Part shown: positions 45,501-58,087 of the stretch, in pieces
How the letters are laid out: the number at the start of each line of letters is the position of its first letter
Numbering within the stretch: the stretch's first letter is position 1
Source: Lithospermum erythrorhizon
Taxonomy: Eukaryota > Streptophyta > Magnoliopsida > Boraginales > Boraginaceae
Assembly: GCA_019722365.1 (NCBI GenBank)
Contig: JADFUC010000501.1
Location: forward strand, 372,001 to 436,000
Direction of reading: 5' to 3'
DNA length: 64,000 nucleotides
Notes under the pieces: model-generated
The model's input: the letters and a program-made list of their open reading frames with translations, nothing else
The model's database searches: none
Told to the model about the DNA's origin: nothing
Made by a program: the position numbers and the translations under genes

Positions 45501-46895
45501 ACTAGTAGTTGTTTAGATATTCTACCACATGGAAGTAGACTGACCACATACTATTAAAAATTACCTTGCAGTAGTAGTTTCGTAAGTGCATCCTTCTCAG
45601 GAGAGTCAAGCTTTGAATATGCTGCTGCCACAGCATACTGCACCGCATATTCTACAAATGGGTTCCTTGAATCATTGAAATTATTATGGAAGTTAAAATC
45701 ACATTACCATACAGATACAAAACATATTGAACGCATTTGATCATCAAACAATGAACTAATTAAAATGATAATCCTCTTACCATCTTTGGTTTATGCATAT
45801 AAATTTTAGACTTTTCAGTTTGAGGGTAATAAATATTACTATTAGTTAGAATAGGATATAGCGCACCTACCTCGGAGAAACACTTTGAAGTGTCAAATGT
45901 TTAAGAGACAATTTGTACGTTGTTTCTCTTGACATTTGTGGAGAAGTTAATTTCACATCTGCCCATGCCTGACAAATCACCAGACTGGACATTAGACTAG
46001 CAAATCAAACATATAAAACGATTAGGGCAAAGATTGCAGAATACAGAGGAAACATAAGCAGTTAAAAGACTGATTACAATGAACATTATACATCCTACAG
46101 TGGCACTTTAACAATACATGACGGTAACGACACAAAGAGCTTGAGCTGGACTGTCAAAGCGAAGCATATGAAGGATGGACATTTCATTTGATCATTGGAT
46201 TCCAGAAGTGGTGAAGTTTAAAAGTTAAGTTATTTTAGATAGAAATTTAAAGGAAATGAAACGAAATGCCAAATATTAGTAAATAATAGAAGCAACCAAG
46301 GTCATTGTGGTGAAGAATCATAACAACCGAGCCTGATATATCACCTACCCAAGCCCAACTGTCTGGTTTAACTTCATCATAAATTGGCTTGACAATCGAA
46401 TAAAATCGAGCGTTCGTACTCAAAACAATTCCAGCATTTGGCCGCTCCAGTACAAGATACCCTCCAGTCATTAAAACTTTACCAGGGGCAGAAGCAACCC
46501 TATTTTCCAAAAGTAAGAACATATAGATAAAAAAAACACGAGTCATGGACAATATGCGTAATCCGACAGAACATGCACAAACTTAAAAAACTACCTCCAT
46601 TCGTAAATGATTGACTAGTTCGATTTTCAATGGTCAAGATTAACAAAATTCATAGCGTTAAATCTTAACTGACACACATAATTGTGAGTTGAATGAAAGT
46701 TATCTTGTTAATAGTAAGTACATTAAGAAGACTATAATTTGATATATCACCAAATATTATACAACACCTATAAAAGTTCTCAAGTTCAAAATTTAAAAAG
46801 TCAACCATCAAATTCGAAACCAGACAATCTCTTTAAAACGGAGGAAGTATCAACTTCAACAATATAACAAATGCAATAAATACTTACACAGCCAT
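42552..46895 (-). CDS. PMK: phosphomevalonate kinase (cytosolic/peroxisomal mevalonate pathway)
   Basis: Ten exons give 499 residues: 46888-46895, 46349-46499, 45871-45968, 45565-45665, 45435-45487, 44539-44904, 44138-44242, 43330-43557, 42963-43085 and 42552-42818. PMK phosphorylates mevalonate-5-phosphate to the diphosphate with ATP. It is a GHMP kinase: the N-terminus ASAPGKVLMTGGYLVLERP, the Gly-rich ATP loop KTGLGSSAAMTTAVVASLLH, the segment QGKVGSGFDVSSAVYGSQRY and the C-terminal VPGAGGFDAVFAVTLG all match plant PMK. Length is near Arabidopsis PMK (505). The first exon codes only Met-Ala and part of Val. The exon 7 to exon 8 junction is abnormal: the donor reads CTAAGT instead of GTAAGT (base 44137). 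Without correct splicing there, LPPLMTL would not join to LLGEPGTGGSSTPSM. All other junctions are canonical. Confidence 0.93.
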
Positions 46896-46945
46896 TTTCT
46901 TTAACTTCTTAACTACTGATCTCGATAAATTATTTTCCCCACAGC

Positions 46946-47664
46946 TGAAAATCACCTAGCTTGGTTGTTTTTTCAATCTGGGCATCAAAAAAATCAAATC
47001 TTTAAGCTAATAAAATGATAAAACAAAACATCTTGTCCAAATCCAGAAACCAGTCTCATATAATCAATCATCATTACCAACAATAACATTTGTATTGAAG
47101 TGGTTAAAATTAGCTGAAGCACAGGGCCGGGACCTCGAGAAGCCGTTAGTGTGACCGTTTCACACCTTTTTTTAAGAAACAAAAAAAAACCATATTGCAT
47201 AATTGTAATAGAAACTAGTTGGCATTAAAGAATGTAACTTTAATGGTTTGTTTGGATTGGGGTGAATTTATGTGAGGGTAAAACTTAAAAGTTAATCTAG
47301 GTGAGGTTAATCTAGGTGAATGTTTTAAAATATTGTTTGAATAATATTTTATTTACGAGGTGAATTTAGATAAAAATTGGTGAAATGTAACTAAAAACAC
47401 CATTAACCTATATTACACTCCAATTTGGGTTAATAAAAATAAGGTGAATCCAGGTGAATGGAGTTGAATCATAAAAATAAAATCCCAAACGGATGAACTT
47501 AAAATTTCTCCTACATTCACTTAGGTTCACCCAAATCCAAACGGACCATAACGATCTATTAGAGTACACATAAATTTGAAAAAAGGTGACATTTTTTAAA
47601 TATGTAGTTATCAAGAAGATAGAGTGACAATACAAAATCAGTCTTGAATATTTTGTGTGTGTAC
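46946..47664 (-). other. probable 5'-leader intron of PMK
   Basis: On the minus strand a CCACAG/GTACAC donor at 47664 and a GATTTTCAG/CTGTGG acceptor at 46945 bracket about 720 bp that include a Tourist-like MITE. The preceding leader exon, about 47665-47740, is rich in CTTCTTCT, as plant leaders often are. Confidence 0.55.
47244..47548. mobile_element. Tourist-like (PIF/Harbinger) MITE, 305 bp
   Basis: The left end reads TGGTTTGTTTGGATTGGGGT and the right end in reverse reads TGGTCCGTTTGGATTTGGGT, followed on both sides by related GTGAA-rich subterminal sequence. Flanking bases are TAA on the left (47241-47243) and TAA on the right (47549-47551), the 3-bp target duplication expected for Harbinger insertions. 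No coding capacity. Confidence 0.82.
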
Positions 47665-47740
47665 CTGTGGAGGAATTAAGCTAGAGTGATCAGTAGAAGC
47701 TCAAAGATCAGATTTTTCAATCAGAAGAAGAAGAGGAAGG

Positions 47741-48698
47741 ATTGTTTTTTTCATATTGTTTTCGCTTATTTTCATATAGCCTCCTCAACTTTTTTAACTT
47801 TCAAATTTCCCTCAAACTAACTATCCTTTCATATTGCCCCTAAATTAATACTATCATTTCAAATTATCCCCTAACCTCAAATTTTGACAATTAAAAATAG
47901 GTAATACAAGACAAAATTTGAAATAACATTAACAATTATATATTTGTGACAAATTTTGAATAATTAAAGTAATAGATCAATTTTAATAAAACTTAAAGTA
48001 TCAAAAAAATATTTTAGAGAATATAAGAGACATTAGAATTTATCACGGTAGTTTCCTATCGCGTTTAGAGAATATGTCTCTAGATATATGAGTATTTAGG
48101 TGGGTGTCTCTTTAAAGACATGATGATATGTTGTATGCATGTTGGATGCATTATATAAGGTAAAAATTGTTTCCACATCGAAATAAGCAATCGACCACAC
48201 CCATCATAAGATCGGTCGTTTTTTTGTGTTAAACAATAATTGATCATGTGAAGTGAACGGTGAATTATTAGTAAATGCGTGGAAATATATGCACCCATTT
48301 TATTAACTACTCTTCGGTTCAAAGTTATGAGTGAATTTGAGCCTCAAATCTCATAAAATCACTGCTTCTGAGTAAGTATCATGTAAACAAGCCTTGAACT
48401 TCAAGTTTTTCCTAACAATATTATTGGTTACAAGCCTTGGAAAAGAAAAACTGTACTCAAACAACTACCCTCTGTGATAATTTTTCACATGTCTAACAAA
48501 CTTGTACTAATATATGCAAGAAACATAACTATTACTGTTAGCTTCACAAAATCTGGATTTCAATCCATAAAGAAACAGAAGTGAATGTCAAGTTACAACA
48601 ATTTGAAGATTTAGTTTGTTTTGGCACTGGAAAAAATCCATTATATGCTCTCTGGCCATTGGCTATACTATTCACAAAATTGACTCTTGTCAACTATT
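47741..48698. other. intergenic: PMK promoter and kinase 3' region
   Basis: No gene or clear repeat is recognised. The segment is AT-rich, with a short run of overlapping phrases aactttttt / aattttgac at 47790-47960. Confidence 0.4.
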
Positions 48699-51600
48699 TC
48701 AATCAAGCATATCATGATCCATGCATTGACTTATAGGGCTAGTACCCTCTGACTGGCTTGGTGCCGGATAGCTCATATCGCCCTGAAAAATATATCAACG
48801 TAAACAGCTTAGAGGATATACGCTCTACAAGCATTCGAAACAACATTCGTGATCATCAATATATAGACATGTACCTAACACATTTTGAGAAATTGTGAAA
48901 GAGATGGAAACTCTAGAAGACTGACTTACAGAGGACAACGAGATTTGACTGCGATTAATGGATGGATTTCTTGAATACATGTTTGAGTTTGAGCTGTGTT
49001 CTTCTGATAGAATTCTCAGTCTTTCTAGTTCTGGCATAACAACCTTCCCAAGATCAGGTCTGTTTTTACGTCGTAATTCGGAGCATTTCAAAGCTAGTTT
49101 AGCTAAGGACAAGGCTTCTTCAACAGGCCAGTCAGGAACAGATGGATCAAGCATTTGAGCAAAAAGTCCGCTTTCTATTGCCCTTCCTACATAATAAGTC
49201 AGCCCCATAGGTGGATTTGCAGTTAATATTTGTAAGTATATTATTCCTAATGAATATTCATCAGATTTTCTGCTAAGCATTCCTGTCTGTTGATATTCTG
49301 GATCAATGTAGCAGAAAGTTCCTGCAGCAGATGTCATTCGACATTGAGTGACACTATCAGCGACAGATGGAGGAACGAGCCTAGCCAACCCGACGTCACT
49401 TATTTTACTCACTAAATTGGTGTCCAGCAGGATATTTGCAGGTTTTAAATCACGGTGCACTATTGGCTCTGGCTTTGTCTGGTGAAGAAATAGCAGTGCT
49501 CGAGTAATTTCAGCTGCAATTCGAAATCTTTGCTGCCAAGACAACGGTTCAGTGTTTCCTCTTTGCATCAGACGGTCTTCAAGACTTCCATTAGACATAT
49601 ATTCATAGACTAAACATCCATACTCAGGGCATGCCCCGAGAAGCAACACCATGTTGGGATGTCGTATACAACTTAGTACCTCAACCTGGGAACATTAATA
49701 CTTGCTAAGATAAGGCTTCATAGTATATCAGAGAAACAAGTCAACAAATAAGTGAAAATACACTTCTCTTGGAAAAATATAATATAGCTATGCAATAACA
49801 ATTTCCCCCACTGGTACCACAAAAGTAACAATTGAAATATATTTGTATTCTTGACTAGGCAACTGCTACAATTTCTAACACTCCCAGTTAAAATGTAACG
49901 AAGGGAGTAAAACGTTTCTTCCAGATGTCCAATAATTCAAGATTTGAATTTTGTCACTAGAGATGCCAAGTTATGCTACTTCTTATATGTCTTTTTGGTT
50001 ATCATTATTATTTATTACCCAAGCATCCGGGGAGAAGCACCCTTATTCCCAAAGTAAATACAAACTATTAGTATAATAGTATCACCAAATCACATAACAT
50101 ACTCATATCATCCCATCATATTCAAATATATCATACCTCCTGTTGAAACTGCAATCTTCCTTCAGTTGCATCTGGACGAAGTACCTTAACTGCAACAGGT
50201 GTGTGGTCCAACTGACACTTAAAAACAGGACCATAACCTCCTTCTCCAATCTTTTGGGATTTTGAAAAATAATTAGTTGCAATCTCAATTTCATCAATTG
50301 TGTATTTCCTATACCGGGTAGCCGTGTTGGCAAACCTACTAGGAACATTAATTTTCCCCTCTTCTCTCATAAGTGCTCTCCTTTCAGCATCACGTCTCTT
50401 CAGTGATTCAAGTTTTGCCATTCTTCGAGCTGCCCCTGCGTGTACAATAGCTGCCTTGGACTTGGCCTTTTCTTTTTCTTCAAGTACCAATTCCGCTTCT
50501 TCTGCTAGTCTTGATGCCTTGATTTTTCTCTGTTCTTCAGCCCTCCAACTTTGAAGATCCAATGCCTACAATATAAGACTAAGTTAATGGATGGCCAAAA
50601 TGAAAGCATTTTTATCTCATGCAATTTTTTGCACCTTCTGTTTTGCTGTGACTGCTTCTTTACAAGCTGCACTATACATCTCCATTGTTTTCTTCAACTC
50701 ATCTTTGAGCCTTCTCATTTCATCTTCTACTTCGTCCTATCATGGGGTAAAAGTCAGAATGACTCATTTCAGGATATCTTCTTGTGGTAACAAATTAGAC
50801 AAATCCTTCGTCAATAGAAAGTTGGGTTAGCATGAAATTTTAACTGAGAGTAATAATGGTAATTTGAAATGCAAATTCAGGACTATGTCCAAGAATTTTA
50901 TAAATACTTCAACACAATTTCAGTATTGTAAGATACTGCTGGTAGATAATTATATGATATCGTTTGTCCCCTACCACATTCTGGTACATAGAAATGTCGC
51001 TGTCTTGTGAGGCAAATGAACAGTTTGTTTGTTGCAAGGATTTACACATGAGATTCGGTGATTCGAAACTTCTATCGATATCTGAAAATCGCGAGGGCTT
51101 GGAAGGGGTTGCTCCATTTTCAAAATCGTCAGCATTTGTTTGAGGAGTTCTATGAAGACTAGTCCTTCCAGGACTGAAAAATGATATGTCAGATCCCCGA
51201 GGAGGGGAGAGCTCATATAATTGATCAGCAGAAGCTCTTCTGTCATGGAATTGCGACCTGTTTTAAGGATCGCAGTTAGCCTTCAGTACTAAAGAACAGT
51301 ACCCAACATAAGCAAGACATTATGGAAGTTCTCTATCTCAGGCCACAAAGGCTGTCAATCTAGAAATCACAATTTCTTCTTCCTCCGTAAAGTTACACTT
51401 ACTTCGTAGTGGTAGAAATACTCATAGGTGTTTCATTCATGGGCCTTGGAACTCCTGGCAGATTTGCAGACCATTATGATTGTAATTAGAGTATCCAATT
51501 TGAAAAAGTTAAAAAGTGGTTCATCATTCACAGGAAAACTGACCTTTAGTACTTTTAGAATAGAGAGGCGAGTCACATCCATTTGCCAAGCTTTCGGCTT

Positions 51601-53485
51601 GAAGCAATATATGATTACGAAGAGGATTACTGGCTGGAGCTCGACGGGATGCAGATCTAGTGGTTGAGGCCTTTCCTTTGGATATAACATACACAGAACA
51701 AAAATCTGGAACTCCTTTCGATACGCTTCCTGGTATATCTTTTGTTTTAAATCTACCAGGAAAAAATCACAACATAGAAGTTTAACTGTTTAAGATTCAC
51801 TTCCAAATTCAAATGCATAACATCATAAAGATATATGTAATAATCCCCTGTAGTTTTGTAAGCAAATGCTTTCACTCTTAAATTATTAGCATTTTCTTCA
51901 AACACATGAATTTGAGCTAGATACGAAATTCTTCAATACACTTGTATATCAAGAAAGAAGAAGTAAATATGATAACTAAAAGCACCTGATACTTAAATGG
52001 CATGGCATCTAAAGGCAGACTAATAGGGATTGATAATGACATCGAAATTTATTGATTACATGATTTTCTCTCTATACCATTCACATGTTAGGCATCTATT
52101 TCTTTTTCTTGCTAAAATATATGAGCAAGTTAAATTAAGATCCTGGAGGAACAAGCTTAGAAACATCAATTTTAGCTTAAAGAATGATAGATAATAATGC
52201 AGAAAGTACCTGAAAAAACCGCCTTTCCCAGCAGCACCGAGAACCAAAACTTCTATTGCTGATAACTTAACATGTTCAATTAATGCTTTGGCTACATCAG
52301 AGTGATCTAACACAACCTCTAGGTAATTTACCTGACAGGGACACAAAAATCGCATTTATCAGACGCCTAAAGTGAAACATATTGGTATTAGAATAGCTAA
52401 AATCACTACATCTCATGAAGGGAAATCTGTGAGCCTGTGCTCCAATTTACTTCAACATGCTTGAAATACATTTCCCCTTTAAATATTTAGATAAACAATA
52501 ACATTGACAAAACCTGGATACCTACCTTTTTGCATGCGCAAAGAACACGGAATGATTGGAACAATTCTTTTGTTTGTGTATCTAATTCATCAAATCCATT
52601 GCTCATATCATATTGATCCATCACTGCAAGAAAAATAGCATCAAAGATTTCTTTAGTGACCATGCTTAGTGCATTATTGCAAGCTTGAATTTGTACATAT
52701 TGTATTACACTCAAGCCCTGTAACCCAGAGGATTAACTATGGTTAGCTTTCTGAGTATTGAATGGTCTCCAGTATGCAAAATTTCGTCACTGACATGCAA
52801 TTTTCCAGGTGTTTATACTTCTTCTTGTTGCAACATAGAATCTAGACTCCTTGCAGTGCATCTAACTGCATCTGGTATAATCAATTATATACGCAATCAC
52901 TACAGAACCCCCTCAAGTTGACACAAAAACAATGATATGTAACAATAATACTACACACATCACAAGATTGAACTTCATGATTCACAAATACATTTAGTGA
53001 GACAGGGAACAAATGCAAGCGACAAGAAAGAGCATCATAGTAGTAAAACGCTTCACCTCTAACCAAAAGGTCATGATCGTATCATCATACCTAACTAAAA
53101 AAGGGACATGCTCGAAATTATCATACCGCTTAACCAAAAGGCCGAAGAACTAAAAAGCGTTTGTATGTCATTGGGTCAGATCATCATACCTCTAACTAAA
53201 AGTGTCATGTTCGAAATATGATACCTTTAATAAAACAGTTCAAGTCATCATGGTATAAGTGCGGAACTCATGAAAAAAAGGTGCATGCAATATTATGAGG
53301 GAGAGAGAGATATTACTATGAGGAGGTTTAAATGTAATCCCATGTGGTCTGAGTTTGACATGAATCAAGAGGATAGTTTGATCCTTCTGACAAAGGGTAT
53401 CAACTGTCCATTTCAATGCAACCTGACACCCTTTATTATTATCTATTGCAACTGCAATTAATTTCTTGTGGGACATAGCATGCAT
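48699..53485 (-). CDS. receptor-like cytoplasmic kinase with N-terminal USP domain, no U-box
   Basis: Ten exons give 767 residues: 53317-53485, 52526-52623, 52210-52331, 51544-51752, 51403-51454, 50975-51257, 50635-50736, 50137-50565, 48930-49685 and 48699-48782. The N-terminus is a universal-stress-protein fold (KLIAVAIDNNKGCQVALKW through ILLIHVKL to IEVLVLGAAGKGGFF, residues about 7-130). A Ser-rich linker and a charged coiled coil (about 312-430, with AEEAELVLEEKEKAKSKAA) follow. The kinase spans about 440-710: glycine loop IGEGGYGPVF, Lys472 in VAVKVLR, HRDLKPANILL around 565, and DVG (not DFG) at 585, which I remember as normal for this family. The activation segment MTSAAGTFCYIDPEYQQTG is intact. 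The related PUB32/33 group adds a C-terminal U-box; here only 28 residues follow the last long exon. The exon 1/2 junction (CAT-A/TG-ATG) was chosen because it keeps frame; an alternative cannot be excluded. Confidence 0.9.
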
Positions 53486-53559
53486 TATATAACTTTTTCA
53501 ATGAATCAAAATCCCAAATCAAATTACCTCCTAATATCTATTAAATAATTGTCAATCTC

Positions 53560-53608
53560 ATAAATTTTCAGGCATCTCTTCTTTAAAAGAGGTGACCTGA
53601 AAATTTAT
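53560..53608. repeat. 13-bp perfect inverted repeat (hairpin 1)
   Basis: Arms ataaattttcagg (53560-53572) and cctgaaaatttat (53596-53608) pair perfectly, with a further ctctt/aagag pairing inside the loop. Confidence 0.75.
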
Positions 53609-53652
53609 TAATGACACCTTAATGTCACAACTTTATTTTAAAAATAATTTGA

Positions 53653-53680
53653 TTTAATTTCTGTATGAACAGAAATTAAA
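53653..53680. repeat. 11-bp perfect inverted repeat (hairpin 2)
   Basis: Arms tttaatttctg and cagaaattaaa pair with a 6-base loop tatgaa. Only about 45 bp separate it from hairpin 1. Confidence 0.75.
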
Positions 53681-54707
53681 TTTTGTAATGTTGCCCTAAT
53701 AAAGATTTATCTTTCTGAATCATTTTTTCTCTTTTGAAAATGACTTTTTTGTTCATTTGCTAACACCTGGTTACGTGTAAGGAGTTCCATAACTTTCGTT
53801 ACAAATTCTTCTTCTCCCTCAAATCAGTCAAATGTCAAAAATCATTTTAATTCAACTTTTAGCTTTTTTATACATAAATCTTTCATCTCGAATTTAAAAT
53901 TTATTCGTTCTATTTGTTTTTATACCATTTAATATTTCAATATACCCAGGCCCCTCTCGAGATTTTTTTTATAACAAAATTTCAATTTTTTTCTTCAATC
54001 GATAAGCATATCATTAAAATAACTAACATTAATAATAAGATCAAAACATAGTACCCAATTATTAATCTCTGGCCAGAAAGTTTGTAAAAGAATCAGCATG
54101 GAGCATTAAGCCATATCGCCTGTTGCTCCAAGCCGCGAATCCTTAACAGACTATCAAACGTGTTTTATTGTTACCGCCCCGCTCGTGAATTGAATTTTGG
54201 ATTCATATTCTTCCCCCATTGTTCAACCTATTTTGAAGCTATAACTCAATTGTAACATTTTTTTATTTGTATGAAAAGATTAATAAAATTATATAATACA
54301 CTATACACTTATATGTTTTTCATGTTTCAAGTTAATATCAAAACCTTTAAATAAGAGTATTTTATGATCAAAGATAAACATTTTTTTGCTAGATTATACT
54401 TCTCAATTAAATCGAAATAGAAGTAGTATAATATTTGACGAAAATATATCAAAAAAATAACATTTCAACATATTTAATTCAATCAATATTGTGTTAATTA
54501 ATACTTCAAATTCATTAAGTTTGACCATTCAAAACTATGGAGGTAGCCAACTATTAAATCAGTTTAAAAAATGTTAATGAAGTCTCCAATAATAAGTATT
54601 TATTTTCCACTACATTCTTGAAAATAGTATAGAAAAACAAATACAAACATTACAACATGACAAAATCCAAACAAGAATTATGAAATGAGTTAATCCTCCC
54701 TAATTAT

Positions 54708-56839
54708 TTACATAACTAGTGACAATAAAATTACCATAACAACTAATACATTTTCATGCTTCAACTTGAATGCTATACTCCTCTGCGCACTAGGTGTACT
54801 AGACTGAATCATAATCTTGAACTTACAATCACCAACTGAAGGATCATTGTTGGTAATCACAGATAGTCCTGGAAATTTGCATGCAGTATCAAGCTGATTA
54901 TTTTCTTGATAGTAACTATTGAATGCATAAGAAATATTCTGACGAAGATCCAAGCTAGCGCAAGATGCTCCATAACCAAGACTAGTGCAATCAGCTCTAG
55001 CACAAGCATAACTAACACTTGGCTCTACTTGAGAGTCATCAAGATTCGACGTTGGTGACATAATGCACCAACGTCGAGGGAAGTATTTGACACCAGATGC
55101 AGGTATTAGGCCTCCAGGATTCGTGCCGAGGGTGAGATTGTACTTGGGTGTTCCATCAAAGTTGAATACCCCCCAATGCCTTTCGAAATTCCCTGGTTGG
55201 ATGCTTTTGGCATCTTCGTCGAGGAGGCTAAACAGATAGGCGTCTATTGCGCCAGGGCGCATTGGTGTCCCCTTTCCACCTGATCAGTGACAAATCTAGT
55301 ACATTAGTAAAATACACACAAAATTAATATCAAACACAATTATTGTTACTTTAATGTAAAAATTATCGATAATTATGATATCATTTTTCGTTTCTAATTA
55401 TTTTTTTGGTACTGCACCTGATGTATGTGTCATGAAGCCCTGATTGAACCTCTGAGCATATTTAAGAGTAGCACTTCGGTCTCCATCAGTAGGCCATCCA
55501 ATTTCCCCAATAATTATGGACATGTTTCCGAATCCATTTTTCTCAAGTGCAGACAAAAGTGTATCATAGTTGGCATCAAACACATTGTTGTAGATTTTGC
55601 CATTGTCATCTATAGGCGTTGAGTATCCATCGAAGAAGGCATAATCAACGGGGAAGTTTGCGTCGTTGAAGAGGCTGATAAAGGGGTAGATGTTAACAGT
55701 AAAAGGAGCTGCATTATCATTCAAGAATTTCACAATTTTCAACATGAGGTCTCTAATATCAGGCCTAAAATCCCCTGTTGAAGGTTGCTCTGAAGAGCTC
55801 TGGTATACATCAGCATTCAATGGAACAGTAACTTTCACACGGTTGCCTAGCCCCGCCCTTATGATCGCCGCCTGGATGTTACTGATTGCAGGTAATGTTG
55901 TTTCAAGATAGGTTCCATTCAATGATGACAAAAATGGCTCATTTCCAACTGCAACATACCTTAACAGAAGCAAAAATTTTCAATATCAGCTAAACTTAAC
56001 TTGAAGGTAAAAAAATGGTTTATCATTGTCCCATTTGTTATTGTTTTTTTTTTTTTTGGAGATTCTATAAAATTGCAAAAAAAATAAATGGACTTGAAGC
56101 TGTTTTTATCACACGCAAAAAAGTTCTCAAGAAAGCTCCTCAAACACCCTTAAAGCTTTCTTGAAATGGCTATGTATAGTATAATTTTCCAATTAAACTA
56201 CAAAAATTAAGAGTTTGTTTTATGAATAAAGAAGACCATTCATAAATCAAGATTGAAAAAATCAGTACACTTATAATGAGGAAATAATGGTTACACAAGT
56301 TGATGGTGGCCTTTTGAAAAAATGATTTCGATCTTAACCGCTAGTCTAAGACTTTACCGACGTTTTACTTTTTTAAGCCCCGACTTAGAATGTGAAAATA
56401 ACAAAAACATCATCATGACTAAAGAGATTGTATGAATAGGATATATATTGAGTAATCAATCAAGAAATGAATCTAGTTGAAGTCACCTGATATCAACATT
56501 ATTGGATGAAACATGGGCAGAAACATTCTTCTCAACCCATTTCTCAGCAGCCTCCAAATTATTTGCTAACGTATACAACATCTCATTTGGTATACCAACC
56601 ATGACTTCAATTCCAGAGCCTTTTAGAGCATTCAGACAACTTGCATCTGCATCAAAAAGCTTCACCTTCTGAATTCCATTGTCTTTAAGCATCTTCACAA
56701 CAATTGATGGACTCAAAGGATGAGTTGCTTGTGTCCCCCAATTCACCCCTATACCTCTAACTTCACTCACAAACATTAATATTACCAACATAACCAAAAC
56801 TTCCTTATGTGAATTCTTGTTTCTTGAGTTATTAGACAT
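54708..56839 (-). CDS. GH17 beta-1,3-glucanase with X8/CBM43 domain and GPI signal
   Basis: Three exons give 488 residues: 56487-56839, 55418-55959 and 54708-55279. It should hydrolyse beta-1,3-glucan (callose) at the cell surface. Residues 1-28 form a signal peptide ([16 protein letters not shown]). The GH17 barrel begins [16 protein letters not shown]. The proton donor is Glu125 in VGNEPF and the nucleophile is Glu270 in GEIGWPT. An X8 carbohydrate-binding domain runs from Trp369 (WCIMSP) through [17 protein letters not shown] and [11 protein letters not shown] to about 455, with its Cys set present. A hydrophobic C-terminus ([13 protein letters not shown]) is a GPI-attachment signal, as in plasmodesmal and wall glucanases. 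The start ATG is the one before MSNNSRNKN; an upstream in-frame TTG is not used. All splice sites are canonical. The product resembles Arabidopsis glucan endo-1,3-beta-glucosidases 5/6-like proteins. Confidence 0.94.
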
Positions 56840-57982
56840 GATTGTTTTCAACTTGTAGCTAGTTGTAACAACTCAAGAGGAAGTTGAGAGGGTACTTTTT
56901 TTTTCACTATTGGAACAAGAAGAGACTAAGTGTGTCAAAGGGCAAAAGAAACATGGAGGGAGTTGATATAAAGAGTTCACTTTTTAATTATGGCATGTAG
57001 TATATTGAATGGAGTATGTGTATAAGCTTTATGAAAGCATGCACGTAATAGTATAGTTTTGAACTTACAATATAAATTACCTATGGGCGGAGCCCGTATG
57101 TGAACATAGGGGCCAATGCCATGTTGAAACAAAATAAAAAGAATAATTTAATTAATTAAATTAGAAACATATTTTTTACATTTACGCTTATCATTGTTAA
57201 CATATACCTTAAACTTCAATTTTCAAACGAACTGGATGGTAAGAACGATCAGACGACAAAGACATTCGAGAAGAGCAAGAGGATAATGTATATTATATGA
57301 GAACGGTTATAATCGAACTAGTGTATTATGCTGAGGAAAATCTTCGGCACATATTATATTTAAATCATTACATATTAATACGCCAAAATATATAACGAAG
57401 CCGGTAACTATTTATTCGGCGACTACTCCATGGTAAAATCGGTGGCGAAGACGCATGATCACTTCGCGTATACTCACGTAATTGTATTTTTCATTTGTGC
57501 AAGCTCTCAATTATCATTATCCCAAACTCCAAAGATTTGTATATTATTTTATTATTGTTTAACTAAATATTCCAGGGGCTATGTTTTGGTCATGAATGCC
57601 CTCCGCCTTTGCTTACCTCCCAGCTGAAGTTAGGTTACCATGTCATGGCTACATAACTTAACGGTATCTTAACATAGTTTTTATTAAATAGGTCTCTGGT
57701 TTATTATATAAGTGTCTATTGTGAGCTCAGATAGATAGACCACACTTGTTAGATTAAAATTATTTATATTTACTATAGCTAGGAAAAAAAACTTAATTAT
57801 AAATTGGGTTTGACATAATGATTATTGTTCAATGTTAATTCTAATTTAATGTTGAATATTTTAGTACAACGAGTATATCTTTTTATAGTTAGTATTACAA
57901 TAATTTCGAATCCCCTTTCGTGTACAATGGGATTAAATCCTTGACCTCAATGATTAAGGGGTGCTAGTTCAATCGCTAGACA

Positions 57983-58087
57983 ATTAGATTAGCTGAACTC
58001 TTAGACCCCGAGTATACATTAAGTGTGCATCGAGACCATTAGATTAGCTCAACTCTTAGACCCCGAGTATACATTAAGTGTGCATTG
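57983..58087. repeat. 55-bp tandem duplication
   Basis: Copy 1 (57983-58037) and copy 2 (58038-58087) are almost identical over attagattagct, aactcttagaccccgag and tatacattaagtgtgcat; one base differs in the first phrase. Confidence 0.85.

Larger units (their letters stand above)
53486..54707. other. intergenic: kinase promoter and glucanase 3' region
   Basis: No gene is seen. Two short hairpins lie at 53560-53608 and 53653-53680. The rest is AT-rich. Confidence 0.4.
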
